From UBA7672 sp041166025 (GTDB lineage Bacteria; Pseudomonadota; Alphaproteobacteria; Caulobacterales; Hyphomonadaceae), in contig JBEAMJ010000010.1 of the NCBI GenBank assembly GCA_041166025.1, positions 1-64,000 of the forward strand: a stretch of DNA of 64,000 nt, read 5' to 3'. Below, one piece after another: positions 16,439-24,998 of this stretch. The stretch's first letter is position 1. The number at the start of each line of letters is the position of its first letter. Both the position numbers and the translations under genes were made by a program. A model generated the notes under the pieces. That model saw only the letters and a list, made by a program, of their open reading frames with translations. It had not been told where the DNA came from and did no database searches.

Positions 16439-17737
16439 CTACTCCGCCGCCTTTTTCTCGGCCTTCATCGGCTTCGTCTTGCCCTTCTTTGTAGGTTTGG
16501 GCGGCGCCGGGACGAGTACCGGAACGAACGGCTTCAGGGGCGCCGGGCTGTAGCGGGGCTTGAGGTCAGGCGCGGCCAGACGTTGGACCACCGACGGGTC
16601 GAGCACGTTCGCCGCAAAGTCCTGTGTCGGCGCCTCCTTGCGTGACTTCGCCGCCCAGATACGGCGCGATGCGAACGGATAATTCATCGGCGAGAGTGAA
16701 TCCCAGAAGCGCGGCCGCGAGATACGACCGTTGAACACGAGCCCAGCCTCGCGCACCGCCGCACTCAGAGGCGATTCATCCTCACCGTACGTTCCATAGA
16801 AGCGCAGTCCACAATCGGCAGCGCCCTCGGCAACCCATTTCAGCGGGGCTGCGGACAGCGGGGAGCCCTCGCCGCCGCCGATGTCGCCGTGCGTTCCGAT
16901 GAACCAGCGCTGGGCGTAGCGCTGCCGGCCTTCGCAGTGCGGCCGCTGGTTCGCCTCGTCCACGCCTTCCCACAACGTCGGCGGAAAACCGAGCCGGTTC
17001 TCGTCCACCGCGACCGCATGGCGCGCCGACAGCACGCTCTGCCCGATCTGCATGTCATGGAAGCCGAAGCGTTTGTTGAACATCGCCGCCAGCCCGCCCA
17101 GCGCGCTGGGCACGCCGCGCTGGCCCACCGTGTCGAAAATGCCCAGATAGGTGATCTTTGGCGCCTCATCCGACTTGAGGCGCGTGCCGTCCGCTGCGCG
17201 CTTGCCCTTGCCATAGCTGGCGCGGAAATCGCGCCGCGCCCGCTCATAGTCCTCGCGCTCGAACTTCGTGGCATTGCGGCCCGGATTGGCGCGATAGAGC
17301 CGGAAGGCGTCCCATGCCTTTTCAGCATGCATGCGGCTCACGATGCCGGCGCACCCCACCAGTCCCGCAAAACTGCGCGCACAAAACGCGCCGCGACTAA
17401 AGCCGAAGACGTAGATCTCGTCGCCGTCCTCATAGTTGAAGGCGAGGCGCAGATAGGTCTCGACGATCGCATCCTCGAGTCCCTCCCCGAACACGCCCCC
17501 GAGAACGCGGTTGAGGCCTTCGCTGAATCCGTCGAGAAAGCCATCCTTGCCGAGCGCATCGACATTGGAGCCAACGCCCTGGCTATAGAGGACGATCTGT
17601 GGAACCTTCGATCCATCCGCCTGGGTGTCAGTGTGCGCCACGCTGCGCGCGATGATGGCGATATTGGTCGGCCTCGGCTGGCGCAGCTTCTGCCACGTGC
17701 CGTCAAAACACACCACAAAACGCTTCAAGATCGCCAC
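16439..17737 (-). CDS. DUF2235 alpha/beta-hydrolase-like protein
   Basis: A 432-residue protein of the DUF2235 family, an alpha/beta-hydrolase fold related to Tle1-type phospholipase effectors. Hallmarks are the opening KRFVVCFDGTWQ and the nucleophile elbow GFSRGAFCARS. An aspartate-bearing YLGIFDTVGQRGVP and a histidine-bearing FIGTHGDIGGGEG follow. The C-terminal tail is rich in Lys, Pro and Ala. No signal peptide and no type VI secretion genes are present nearby, so a housekeeping or stress lipase role is as likely as an effector role. Substrate is unknown. Confidence 0.8.
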   Translation of the reverse strand: MAILKRFVVCFDGTWQKLRQPRPTNIAIIARSVAHTDTQADGSKVPQIVLYSQGVGSNVDALGKDGFLDGFSEGLNRVLGGVFGEGLEDAIVETYLRLAFNYEDGDEIYVFGFSRGAFCARSFAGLVGCAGIVSRMHAEKAWDAFRLYRANPGRNATKFEREDYERARRDFRASYGKGKRAADGTRLKSDEAPKITYLGIFDTVGQRGVPSALGGLAAMFNKRFGFHDMQIGQSVLSARHAVAVDENRLGFPPTLWEGVDEANQRPHCEGRQRYAQRWFIGTHGDIGGGEGSPLSAAPLKWVAEGAADCGLRFYGTYGEDESPLSAAVREAGLVFNGRISRPRFWDSLSPMNYPFASRRIWAAKSRKEAPTQDFAANVLDPSVVQRLAAPDLKPRYSPAPLKPFVPVLVPAPPKPTKKGKTKPMKAEKKAAE

Positions 17738-17803
17738 CCACGCCAGAACGGCGCGACACTAGCGAATCCGGGGCAACACGCCAGAGCCCCGATGCCGTTG
17801 GCG

Positions 17804-18751
17804 TCACGGCATCGCCTCCAGCGCCGCTTCGAGGCCGGGACGCAGCACATCGTCTTCCGGGTAGGGGCCGACGACCACCTCGATGTAGAGCGCGCGCAGG
17901 AAACTCAGCGTGTTGTGCCGCCAGGCAAGCCCCGCCTCGCTTTCATACACGGTGTCCGCATTCTTAGGCGTGGCCACCGCCTCGAGCCAGGCAGTCCAGC
18001 CCGCCTCGTCCATCGCGCCACGATGCGACGCAAACAGGATGGCGCGCGCCAGCCGCTCACTCTCGCCGTGAATGTAGGCATGGCCTTCCGGCGCGACCTG
18101 AACGCCGATCGCCGCCACGATCAACCGCACGCCTTCGCCGTCGATCTTCGGATTGAGCGCCAGCTGCATCAGCAGGTCCGACCCATGCGCCACCGCATGG
18201 CGCCAGCCCTCGCCATCGCGAAAGCCCCGGTAATCACGGATGTTGATGAACCAGTGCTGCGCATCGACCAGCAGTTTCGTTCGCTCGGCGTCCGCCAGGA
18301 AAGTCTCCACCCGATCAGCGCGCGCAACCTCCGATAACGCCAGCGCGGCAAACGGCTGTTCAACGCCCAGCGGCTCGCGTGAGGTCAAGCGCGCGGTGAG
18401 GTCGACCAGCAGCGCGCGCATCGTGTCCGCATCAAGCTGTCGCTCGCGCAAGAGCGTAACCAACGCTTCGTAGGCGATGCCGTCGCGTAGTGCAGTATCA
18501 GGTGAGCCGAGGCAAGCTGTGATGCTTTTGGCGAGCGTTTGCCTTTCCTGTGCGTCCACGATCTCAAATCCATCCGCTTTCAGCGCGTCGAGTCGGGCTC
18601 GTCCCCACCCAAGCGGCGGGCAGGCATTGCGGGTAAAGCGGGTAATGTCGTCCTCGGATAGCGATGTATGCGTGTACCGTGGAGCGCTGGTGCAAGCCGC
18701 AAGCGCCGTTGCAGCGGCACACGCAATCCGCCGACCCATCCTCATTGTCAT
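17804..18751 (-). CDS. DUF2785-like lipoprotein
   Basis: A 315-residue protein that begins with a short signal peptide and lipobox LAAC. The body resembles DUF2785. The segments DYRGFRDGEGWRHAVAHGSDLL and the downstream HAYIHGESERLARAI are the ones I recognise, in an all-helical context. Function of the family is unknown. ATG 18751 is selected because it begins just before the signal peptide. It diverges from the lipoprotein-hisI operon across about 118 bp. Confidence 0.65.
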   Translation of the reverse strand: MTMRMGRRIACAAATALAACTSAPRYTHTSLSEDDITRFTRNACPPLGWGRARLDALKADGFEIVDAQERQTLAKSITACLGSPDTALRDGIAYEALVTLLRERQLDADTMRALLVDLTARLTSREPLGVEQPFAALALSEVARADRVETFLADAERTKLLVDAQHWFINIRDYRGFRDGEGWRHAVAHGSDLLMQLALNPKIDGEGVRLIVAAIGVQVAPEGHAYIHGESERLARAILFASHRGAMDEAGWTAWLEAVATPKNADTVYESEAGLAWRHNTLSFLRALYIEVVVGPYPEDDVLRPGLEAALEAMP

Positions 18752-18869
18752 TCGACGACCCTGCTTTCCGTTCCTGCAGTTTTCAACGCGCCGGATTATC
18801 GACATTTGGCCCCAGCTGCGCTCTTACTCGCTTACCCGCCAGCCCGGGCCGACCTTGAGGGGACCTTTC

Positions 18870-19568
18870 ATGACTCGCCGTCTTTATATCAGCGCAATTG
18901 CTTTGGCGGCGCTCACTGTCGCTGCCTGCTCCCCGCAAGCGCCTACGCCCCAGGTAGCCGACGCTCCGGTCGCGGAGGCGGCGGACGAAGGCGGGCATGC
19001 CGGGTCACTGGTCCCGAAAATGTCCTGCGAGCCTGACGCTATGTTCAGCGCGGCGACGACGAAGGCTTCGCTCATCGCGGATCACGGCGCCGATGTCGTC
19101 CGCGAAGAGAAGGTCCCATGGGCCGACAGCGAGATGGACGCGATCATCATGTGGCCGGACGACCCCTCCATGCGCGCCGAGGTGCTGTGGTTCGGCGACA
19201 AGTCGGGCATGCCCGAGGGCGCGCGCGTTTCAGGCGGGCCGGAGTCGCTCTGGGTCGGTCCCGAAGGCCTGCTGCTTGGCTCGAGCATCGCCGACATCGA
19301 GCGCGCCAATGGCGGGCCCTTCATGATGACGGCGTTCGAGAACCACAATCATGGCGAGGTCTCGAATTTCCTGGGCGGCCGCCTGGCGGGCGCGGAAGGC
19401 GCGGGCTGTCGTGTCAGCTTCGCGCTCGATGCTGGTCCCGGCGCCACAGAAGCGGCCGTCGCTGCGCTCTCGGGCGACTCCGAAAAGAGCTTTCGCTCCG
19501 ACAGCGCCGAAGTTCTGGCAGCGCAACCGGTCATCGCCGAAATGTCGATCCTGTTCGCGAAGCCATGA
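18870..19568 (+). CDS. Hypothetical lipoprotein
   Basis: A 232-residue lipoprotein with lipobox VAAC followed by SPQ. A low-complexity Ala/Glu linker is followed by a globular region containing LWVGPEGLLLGSSIADIERANGGPF. This arrangement looks like an SmpA/BamE-style metal- or ligand-binding signature, but I cannot assign it. The stop codon overlaps the hisI start by four bases (ATGA), so hisI is translationally coupled to it. ATG 18870 is the only start that yields the signal peptide. Confidence 0.7.
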   Translation: MTRRLYISAIALAALTVAACSPQAPTPQVADAPVAEAADEGGHAGSLVPKMSCEPDAMFSAATTKASLIADHGADVVREEKVPWADSEMDAIIMWPDDPSMRAEVLWFGDKSGMPEGARVSGGPESLWVGPEGLLLGSSIADIERANGGPFMMTAFENHNHGEVSNFLGGRLAGAEGAGCRVSFALDAGPGATEAAVAALSGDSEKSFRSDSAEVLAAQPVIAEMSILFAKP

Positions 19569-19945
19569 CGTTCCGCCCGCCCTTCTCCGGCTCCGCGCAG
19601 GACGAGGCGGTCGAGCTTCGTCCAAGATTCGATGCGGATGGGCTCATTGCCGCGATCGCGCAGGATGCGGAGACGGGCGAGGTGCTAATGCTGGCCTGGA
19701 TGAACGCCGAGGCGCTGCAGCTCACCCTCGACACGGGGCGCGCTGTCTACTGGTCACGCTCACGCCAGGCGCTCTGGCGCAAAGGCGATACATCAGGCCA
19801 CGTACAGCAGGTCGCCGAAATCCGCATCGACTGCGATCAGGACGCCGTGCTCCTGAAGGTCCGCCAGACGGGCGCCGCCTGCCACACGGGCCGCCGCGCA
19901 TGCTTCTATCGCATCGTCACAGCCGACGGGTTGAAGAAGGGATAG
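19565..19945 (+). CDS. hisI: Phosphoribosyl-AMP cyclohydrolase
   Basis: The third step of histidine synthesis: it opens the adenine ring of phosphoribosyl-AMP. The 126-residue stand-alone form (no HisE fusion) is typical of Alphaproteobacteria. Conserved parts are DAETGEVLMLAWMNAEAL, the active-site YWSRSRQALWRKGDTSGH and the zinc cysteines of CDQDAVLL and GAACHTGRRACFYR. It overlaps the upstream lipoprotein gene by four bases. No other his genes are in the window. Confidence 0.96.
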   Translation: MTFRPPFSGSAQDEAVELRPRFDADGLIAAIAQDAETGEVLMLAWMNAEALQLTLDTGRAVYWSRSRQALWRKGDTSGHVQQVAEIRIDCDQDAVLLKVRQTGAACHTGRRACFYRIVTADGLKKG

Positions 19946-19949
19946 GCCC

Positions 19950-21008
19950 ATGCTCAGGATCGCGCTTGTCGCAGCCGCCATCGCTCTCGCGGGCTGTTCC
20001 ACCGCCACGCCGCAGCCGCCGCCCGCAACAACAACGCAGGCCAACTGGAATGCGATCGCACTCGCCGAAGCCGCTGCCTATGCGCGCTCGCAGAAGACGA
20101 CCGGTTTCCTGATCATCCAGGACCGCAAGGTGATCGCCGAGCACAATTGGCCTCTGCCGGATGACGAGGCATCACAGCTCTTCCGCGCCAACTTCGTACA
20201 CGGGGAAAGGTCCGGCGGCGTCCTGCGCGAGGATGTCGCCTCGCAACAGAAGAGTCTCATCGCCGTTCTCGTCGGCATCGGCGTCGACAAGGGGCTGATC
20301 GACATTGAGAAGCCCGTGTCGGCCTATCTCGGCACCGGCTGGACCAAGGCGGCGGCGGCCCAGGAAGCCGCCATCACAGTCCGCCACCTCCTGGAGATGA
20401 ATTCTGGTCTAAGCGAGAATCTCACCTTTGAGGCTGCCGCGGGCGAGCGGTTCTTCTACAACACGCCTGCCTACGCCAAGCTCAAGCCGGTGCTCGAAAA
20501 GGCATCAGGCGAGAACCTCCGTACGCTCACGCAAGTTTGGTTCACAAAACTTGCCGGCATGCACGACACCGGCTGGGAACAGCGGCCAGGCGCCTTCGGC
20601 GATGTCGGCAATCCAACAGGTCTCGTCACCACGCCGCGCGACCTCGCAATCATGGGTCAGGTTGTGCTTGATCGCGGCCGCGCCTCCAACGGCGCCCAGC
20701 TGATCTCCCAAGCTCAGCTCGATGCGATGTTCAAATCCACCGCCACCAATCCCGCCTATGGCCGTCTCTGGTGGCTCAACGACAGCGCCTATTCACTGAA
20801 CCCCGGCCCCAACACACCGCGTCGCGAAGGCCGCTTCATCCCGTCGGCGCCGACGGACACGCTTTCGGCGCTCGGCGCTCAGGACCGCAAGTTGTTCGTC
20901 GTGCCGTCTATGAACCTCATCGTCGTGCGTACGGGACAAGCCGCGCCTGATCGCGACTTCAACGAGAAGTTCTGGCAGTATCTGGCGAAGGCGGCGCCAC
21001 AGTCGTGA
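19950..21008 (+). CDS. Beta-lactamase-fold serine hydrolase, lipoprotein
   Basis: A 352-residue class C beta-lactamase-related serine hydrolase. It has a lipoprotein signal with lipobox LAGC. The SxxK catalytic motif is SQQK in VASQQKSLIAVLVG, and YNT in FFYNTPAYAKL gives the YxN motif. The family includes esterases, D-aminopeptidases and penicillin-binding-like enzymes, so true beta-lactamase activity should not be assumed. It starts five bases after hisI and is probably in the same transcript. Confidence 0.85.
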   Translation: MLRIALVAAAIALAGCSTATPQPPPATTTQANWNAIALAEAAAYARSQKTTGFLIIQDRKVIAEHNWPLPDDEASQLFRANFVHGERSGGVLREDVASQQKSLIAVLVGIGVDKGLIDIEKPVSAYLGTGWTKAAAAQEAAITVRHLLEMNSGLSENLTFEAAAGERFFYNTPAYAKLKPVLEKASGENLRTLTQVWFTKLAGMHDTGWEQRPGAFGDVGNPTGLVTTPRDLAIMGQVVLDRGRASNGAQLISQAQLDAMFKSTATNPAYGRLWWLNDSAYSLNPGPNTPRREGRFIPSAPTDTLSALGAQDRKLFVVPSMNLIVVRTGQAAPDRDFNEKFWQYLAKAAPQS

Positions 21009-21116
21009 AGGCGTCCTCAGTTAATCTTTCGCCCCAGCATCTCCCCAATTTACGCCCGTAATCGGCCGTATGCCGGTGTGAGCCTGTCTCCATTGCAGAC
21101 GTAAATGGAGAAGGCC

Positions 21117-21407
21117 ATGAAACGCGAACTTGCAATCACCGGGATCGCGATTGTGATTTCGATCCTGCTCTCTTCGCCCACACTCGCCCAGACATCGCAA
21201 CCGGCATACGCCACGCCAGCCCCCGCGCAGCTTGAGACGCCCGTCGAACCCGAGCCCATCCTCTCACTCGATGAACTCGTGCAGGGCGATTTCGCCCCCG
21301 AGGATCGCGCTAAGTTGCTGATGAAATGCATCGGCCCACGACCGCAGCCTTACCCGGCGGAAAAAGTCGCATCGCGGCCCGACAGCGAGCCGCCAGCTGC
21401 AAGCTGA
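21117..21407 (+). CDS. Small secreted hypothetical protein
   Basis: A 96-residue protein with a clear signal peptide (MKRELAITGIAIVISILLSSPTLAQ). A Pro/Ala/Gln-rich mature part follows, with an acidic stretch DELVQGDFAPEDRAKLLMKC and one cysteine. No family is recognised. ATG 21117 is preferred over 21105 because GGAG sits six bases upstream. It lies between the serine hydrolase and the alcohol dehydrogenase genes. Confidence 0.5.
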   Translation: MKRELAITGIAIVISILLSSPTLAQTSQPAYATPAPAQLETPVEPEPILSLDELVQGDFAPEDRAKLLMKCIGPRPQPYPAEKVASRPDSEPPAAS

Positions 21408-21502
21408 ACTTGCGGGGCCATCCGGCCAATTGGCTCTCCACAGGACTTCCCATCTTCCGCAGGCGTGGTAACGCAAGCCGACATCTGCGGAGGAGCATGC
21501 CC

Positions 21503-22567
21503 ATGAAGAGCCAGGCCATCGTCGCGTACGGCCAGCCGCTTGAAGAGGTCACCTCCGACATCCCGACGCCGACCGGCACGGAAGTCGTCGTGAAGATCAC
21601 GCATTCCGGCGTCTGCCACTCTGACGTCCATCTCCAGGATGGCCATGTCGATCTCGGCGACGGCGACAAGCTTGACTGGTCGAAGGGCCGCACGCTGCCG
21701 CATACGCTTGGCCACGAGATTGAAGGCACGCTCTCCGCGGTCGGCCCCGGCGCACAGGCCCTGCTCGAAGGGCGCAAGGTCGGCCAGCGCTTCGTCGTCT
21801 TTCCGTGGATCGGCTGCGGCGAGTGCGCCACCTGCAAGCGCGACCAGGAGCATATCTGCGCTAAGCCACGTCAGCTCGGCATCCAGGTCGCCGGCGGCTA
21901 TTCTGAATACGTACTCGTGCCACATCCGAAGTATCTGCTGGACGCCACCGGCGTGCCGGAGGGCCTCGCGGCCACGTACATGTGTTCGGGCATCACGGCG
22001 TTCTCGGCGCTGAAGAAAGTGCGCACGGCCTATGAAGGCGAGTCCATCGCCATCGTTGGCCTAGGCGGCGTCGGCATGATGGGCCTGCAGTTTGCGCGCG
22101 CCATGTTCCCCAGCAACAGGATCGTCGGCTGCGACATTGATCCGAAGAAGCTCGATGCCGCGATGGCCGCGGGCGCCCACGCCGTCTACAATTCCAAGGA
22201 CGCCGACGCACTGAAGAAGCTCAAGCTCGACACGGGCGGAGGTGTCGCAGCCGCCGTGGATTTTGTCGGTTCCACACCCTCGCTCAACTTCGCAAACGGC
22301 GCCATCCGCCGCGGAGGCGAGATCGTCGTGGTCGGCCTGTTCGGCGGCAAGTTCGCCGCCCCTATCCCGTCCTTTCCGGGGCGGCCGTACTCGATCGTTG
22401 GCTCCTACACCGGCCCGCTCGGCGAGACGCGTGAGATGATGGAACTGGTGCGCGCGGGCAAGATCGCACCAATCCCGGTGGAGACGCGCCCGCTCGACCA
22501 GGCCGAGCGCACGCTCAACCAGCTGCGCGAAGGCACAATTGTTGGCCGCGTGGTGCTGAAGCCCTAA
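21503..22567 (+). CDS. Zinc-dependent alcohol dehydrogenase
   Basis: A 354-residue medium-chain dehydrogenase. Catalytic zinc ligands are visible as the Cys in SGVCHSDVH and the His in LGHEIEG. The structural zinc site is the four cysteines of GCGECATCKRDQEHIC. The NAD(P)-binding Rossmann motif GLGGVGMMG follows. The substrate is not predictable beyond alcohols or aldehydes. ATG 21503 is preferred because AGGAG is seven bases upstream. The stop codon interlocks with the stop of the opposing histidine kinase gene at 22564-22567. Confidence 0.93.
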   Translation: MKSQAIVAYGQPLEEVTSDIPTPTGTEVVVKITHSGVCHSDVHLQDGHVDLGDGDKLDWSKGRTLPHTLGHEIEGTLSAVGPGAQALLEGRKVGQRFVVFPWIGCGECATCKRDQEHICAKPRQLGIQVAGGYSEYVLVPHPKYLLDATGVPEGLAATYMCSGITAFSALKKVRTAYEGESIAIVGLGGVGMMGLQFARAMFPSNRIVGCDIDPKKLDAAMAAGAHAVYNSKDADALKKLKLDTGGGVAAAVDFVGSTPSLNFANGAIRRGGEIVVVGLFGGKFAAPIPSFPGRPYSIVGSYTGPLGETREMMELVRAGKIAPIPVETRPLDQAERTLNQLREGTIVGRVVLKP

Positions 22568-24894
22568 GCTACCGCGCTCAGCAGCCTGCGTTCGCCCATC
22601 GCGAGCGCGATTTTGTCGGTCAGCTCGCGCTGATCCAACGGCTTGGAGACATAGTCCGTCATGCCAAGCGCGAGATAGCGCTCGCGGTCGCCGCTCATCG
22701 CGTCTGCCGTCAGCGCAATCACCGGCAGGTCGGCCCACGACTCGCGCGATCCCCGGATGCGCTTGATCGCTTCCTTACCGTCCATCACCGGCATGTGCAC
22801 GTCGAGCAGCACAATGTCGAAGGCCTCCTCGCGCAGCCGATCCAGTGCTTCCTGGCCGTTCACCGCCTCCACAAAGCGGGCGCCCAGCTGCGCCGTGAAC
22901 AACTTCACCACCTGCCGGTTCACCGCATTGTCGTCGACCAACAAGATCTTGATGCCGCGCAGGTTGCGGAGCTGGCTTCCGCTTTGCCCCGCGACGAAAG
23001 GATCGGCCGGCCGCGTCGTGCCCTGCTCTGCAACTTCGTCCGCGATAAAGGTCAGCGTGAAAGTAGAACCGACGCCGGGCTCGCTCTCCACCGTCACATC
23101 CCCGCCCATCAGGCGAGCAAGCTGGCGCGTGATCGCAAGGCCGAGACCCGAACCGCCGAACCGCCGCGAGATAGTCGCATCCGCCTGTGTGAAGGTCGTG
23201 AAGAGGCGGTTCATCACGTCGCGTGTCATGCCGATGCCCGTGTCTTTCACGGCGACGGTGATCCGCCACTTGCCCGGCTCGGCTTCCTCCGAAACGACAT
23301 GGACCCTGACATGCCCACGCTCGGTGAACTTGATCGCGTTGGAAAGCAGGTTGCCAACGCACTGGCGCACGCGCACCGGATCGAAATGCAGCATCGCCGG
23401 CATGCCCGGCGCGATCGTTAGGTCGATCTTGAGCCCACGCTCGACCGCCTTTGACAGGAAGAGCTGGCGCAGCCGGTCCAGCGCAACTGACAGCTGCCCG
23501 TCGGTACAGGCGATCTCGATCTTGCCAGCCTCGATTTTGGAGAGATCCAGCACATCGTTAAGCAACGCTGTCAGCGTGCGCCCGGACTCCAGGATGATAT
23601 CGACTTTCTCGCGCTGGTCGGCCAGCAGACCGTCATTCACCAGCGACTGAGCCATGCCGAGCACGCCGTTGAGCGGGGTGCGGATTTCGTGGCTCATCGA
23701 CGCAAGGAAGTTGGATTTCGCGATCGTGGCGGCCTCGGCCTGCTTCTTGGCCTCGATCAGCGCCAGCTCCTGCGCCTTCTGCTGCTGGATATCCAACATC
23801 AAGCCGACAGCGCGAACCGGAACGCCGTGCTCGTTGCGCTGCACGCGCATGAACATGCGCACCCACTGCTCGGTGCCATCGGTGCGATAGAGCCGCGTAT
23901 CGATCGACTCGACGCCGCGCGAGCGAAGGCTGCGCTCCCACCTTTCCTTCACCGCTGCGATGTCTTCGTCATGATACATGCCGAATGGCATGACCGCATG
24001 CCGTGTGAGCGCCTCCCTGCCCGCCAGGGCCTGATATTGGGGCGAGGTCCAGCGCTCGGACGAACGAAGGTCGATCTCGTAGACGCCGGCGCTGGCGGCG
24101 CTCATCGCGATCTCCAGACGATCGTGCATCACGGCAGCTTGATCGCGCGCGTCGACCAGTTCGGTGATGTTCTGCGAAAGCCCGAAGATCTCGAACTTCC
24201 CTGACCTCAGCTTCCGGCCTGAGCAGAACTGCACCAGCGTGTGCCGCCAGGCGCCGTCTGCCTTGCGCCAGCGCAGGTGAAGTGTCGCCGTCCCGCCTTC
24301 ACGCGCAAGCCGCTCGCGCGCCTGAGCTTCTTTCTCCACATCGTCCTGGTGAAGGTCTTTCACAACATCGGAGATGTGATAACCCGGCAACTCCTCGCCG
24401 CGCCGCACCAGCGCCTCGGAAAACTGCAGCGTGCCGTCATCGGGATTGTAGCGGAAGATGCCGATGTCCGCATCGCGCATCAGCCGGTCGCGCACATCGA
24501 TTGCAGCCACCAGCTTGCCGAGCATGCTCCACTCGCTGGTCACGTCGGTCAGCGTGGTTATCCCCTCCGACGCGCTGCGGCCCGGTCGCGGTTTGAGCCA
24601 GCGATCTCCGCGCGCCGTCTTGAAACGGTAGACTGAACCGTCGCCGCCGAATGCTTTATGCTCTGCTGCACCTGTTTCGAGCACGTCCAGCAGGCGCTGC
24701 CCGATGATCGTTTCGGGCGCGAGTCCCGTCAGCTGGAAGAAAGGACCGTTGGCGGCGCCGACTGAATCGTCCTCGCGCACGCTCACCGCAGCAATACCGA
24801 GCCCAGCCAGCTGTTGCAGCAGGGCGTTGGTGTCCGATTTGGACGGGTGCGACAAGTTCAGGTCCCCTGCCGGCAAGCGACGTGGAACGACCAT
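22564..24894 (-). CDS. PAS-domain hybrid sensor histidine kinase/response regulator
   Basis: A 776-residue cytoplasmic hybrid kinase with no transmembrane segment. Order: about three PAS-like modules (residues 1-385), a short coiled helix, a HisKA domain with SMSHEIRTPLNGVLG (phospho-His), and a HATPase with the N box LLSNAIKFTERG and G boxes DTGIGM and GGSGLGLAI. A C-terminal receiver domain follows, with phospho-acceptor DVHMPVMDG and the KP lysine of YVSKPLDQ. No HPt domain is attached, so phosphotransfer must continue on another protein. No cognate regulator is next to it. An 18-bp palindrome lies about 50 bp upstream. Confidence 0.93.
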   Translation of the reverse strand: MVVPRRLPAGDLNLSHPSKSDTNALLQQLAGLGIAAVSVREDDSVGAANGPFFQLTGLAPETIIGQRLLDVLETGAAEHKAFGGDGSVYRFKTARGDRWLKPRPGRSASEGITTLTDVTSEWSMLGKLVAAIDVRDRLMRDADIGIFRYNPDDGTLQFSEALVRRGEELPGYHISDVVKDLHQDDVEKEAQARERLAREGGTATLHLRWRKADGAWRHTLVQFCSGRKLRSGKFEIFGLSQNITELVDARDQAAVMHDRLEIAMSAASAGVYEIDLRSSERWTSPQYQALAGREALTRHAVMPFGMYHDEDIAAVKERWERSLRSRGVESIDTRLYRTDGTEQWVRMFMRVQRNEHGVPVRAVGLMLDIQQQKAQELALIEAKKQAEAATIAKSNFLASMSHEIRTPLNGVLGMAQSLVNDGLLADQREKVDIILESGRTLTALLNDVLDLSKIEAGKIEIACTDGQLSVALDRLRQLFLSKAVERGLKIDLTIAPGMPAMLHFDPVRVRQCVGNLLSNAIKFTERGHVRVHVVSEEAEPGKWRITVAVKDTGIGMTRDVMNRLFTTFTQADATISRRFGGSGLGLAITRQLARLMGGDVTVESEPGVGSTFTLTFIADEVAEQGTTRPADPFVAGQSGSQLRNLRGIKILLVDDNAVNRQVVKLFTAQLGARFVEAVNGQEALDRLREEAFDIVLLDVHMPVMDGKEAIKRIRGSRESWADLPVIALTADAMSGDRERYLALGMTDYVSKPLDQRELTDKIALAMGERRLLSAVA

Positions 24895-24942
24895 CTAGGA
24901 CGCCCCGCGTTAATGGCGCCTTTCCATCCTGCCTGAGTCCCC

Positions 24943-24960
24943 GAAAACGCTAGAGTTTTC
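24943..24960. promoter_or_regulatory. Palindrome upstream of the hybrid kinase gene
   Basis: GAAAAC-n-CTAG-n-GTTTTC is symmetric at 16 of 18 positions. It lies 49-66 bp upstream of the kinase start (24894) and just past the 3' end of phoD. It could be an operator for the kinase gene or a weak terminator stem for phoD. Confidence 0.35.
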
Positions 24961-24998
24961 AGCGGTTATCGTAGGGCATTCCGGACCATCCGAACGAC

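Noticed and set aside
16889..18337. 482-codon plus-strand open frame
   Set aside because: It crosses antisense over the DUF2235 and DUF2785-like genes, including their intergenic gap, and has no recognisable domain.
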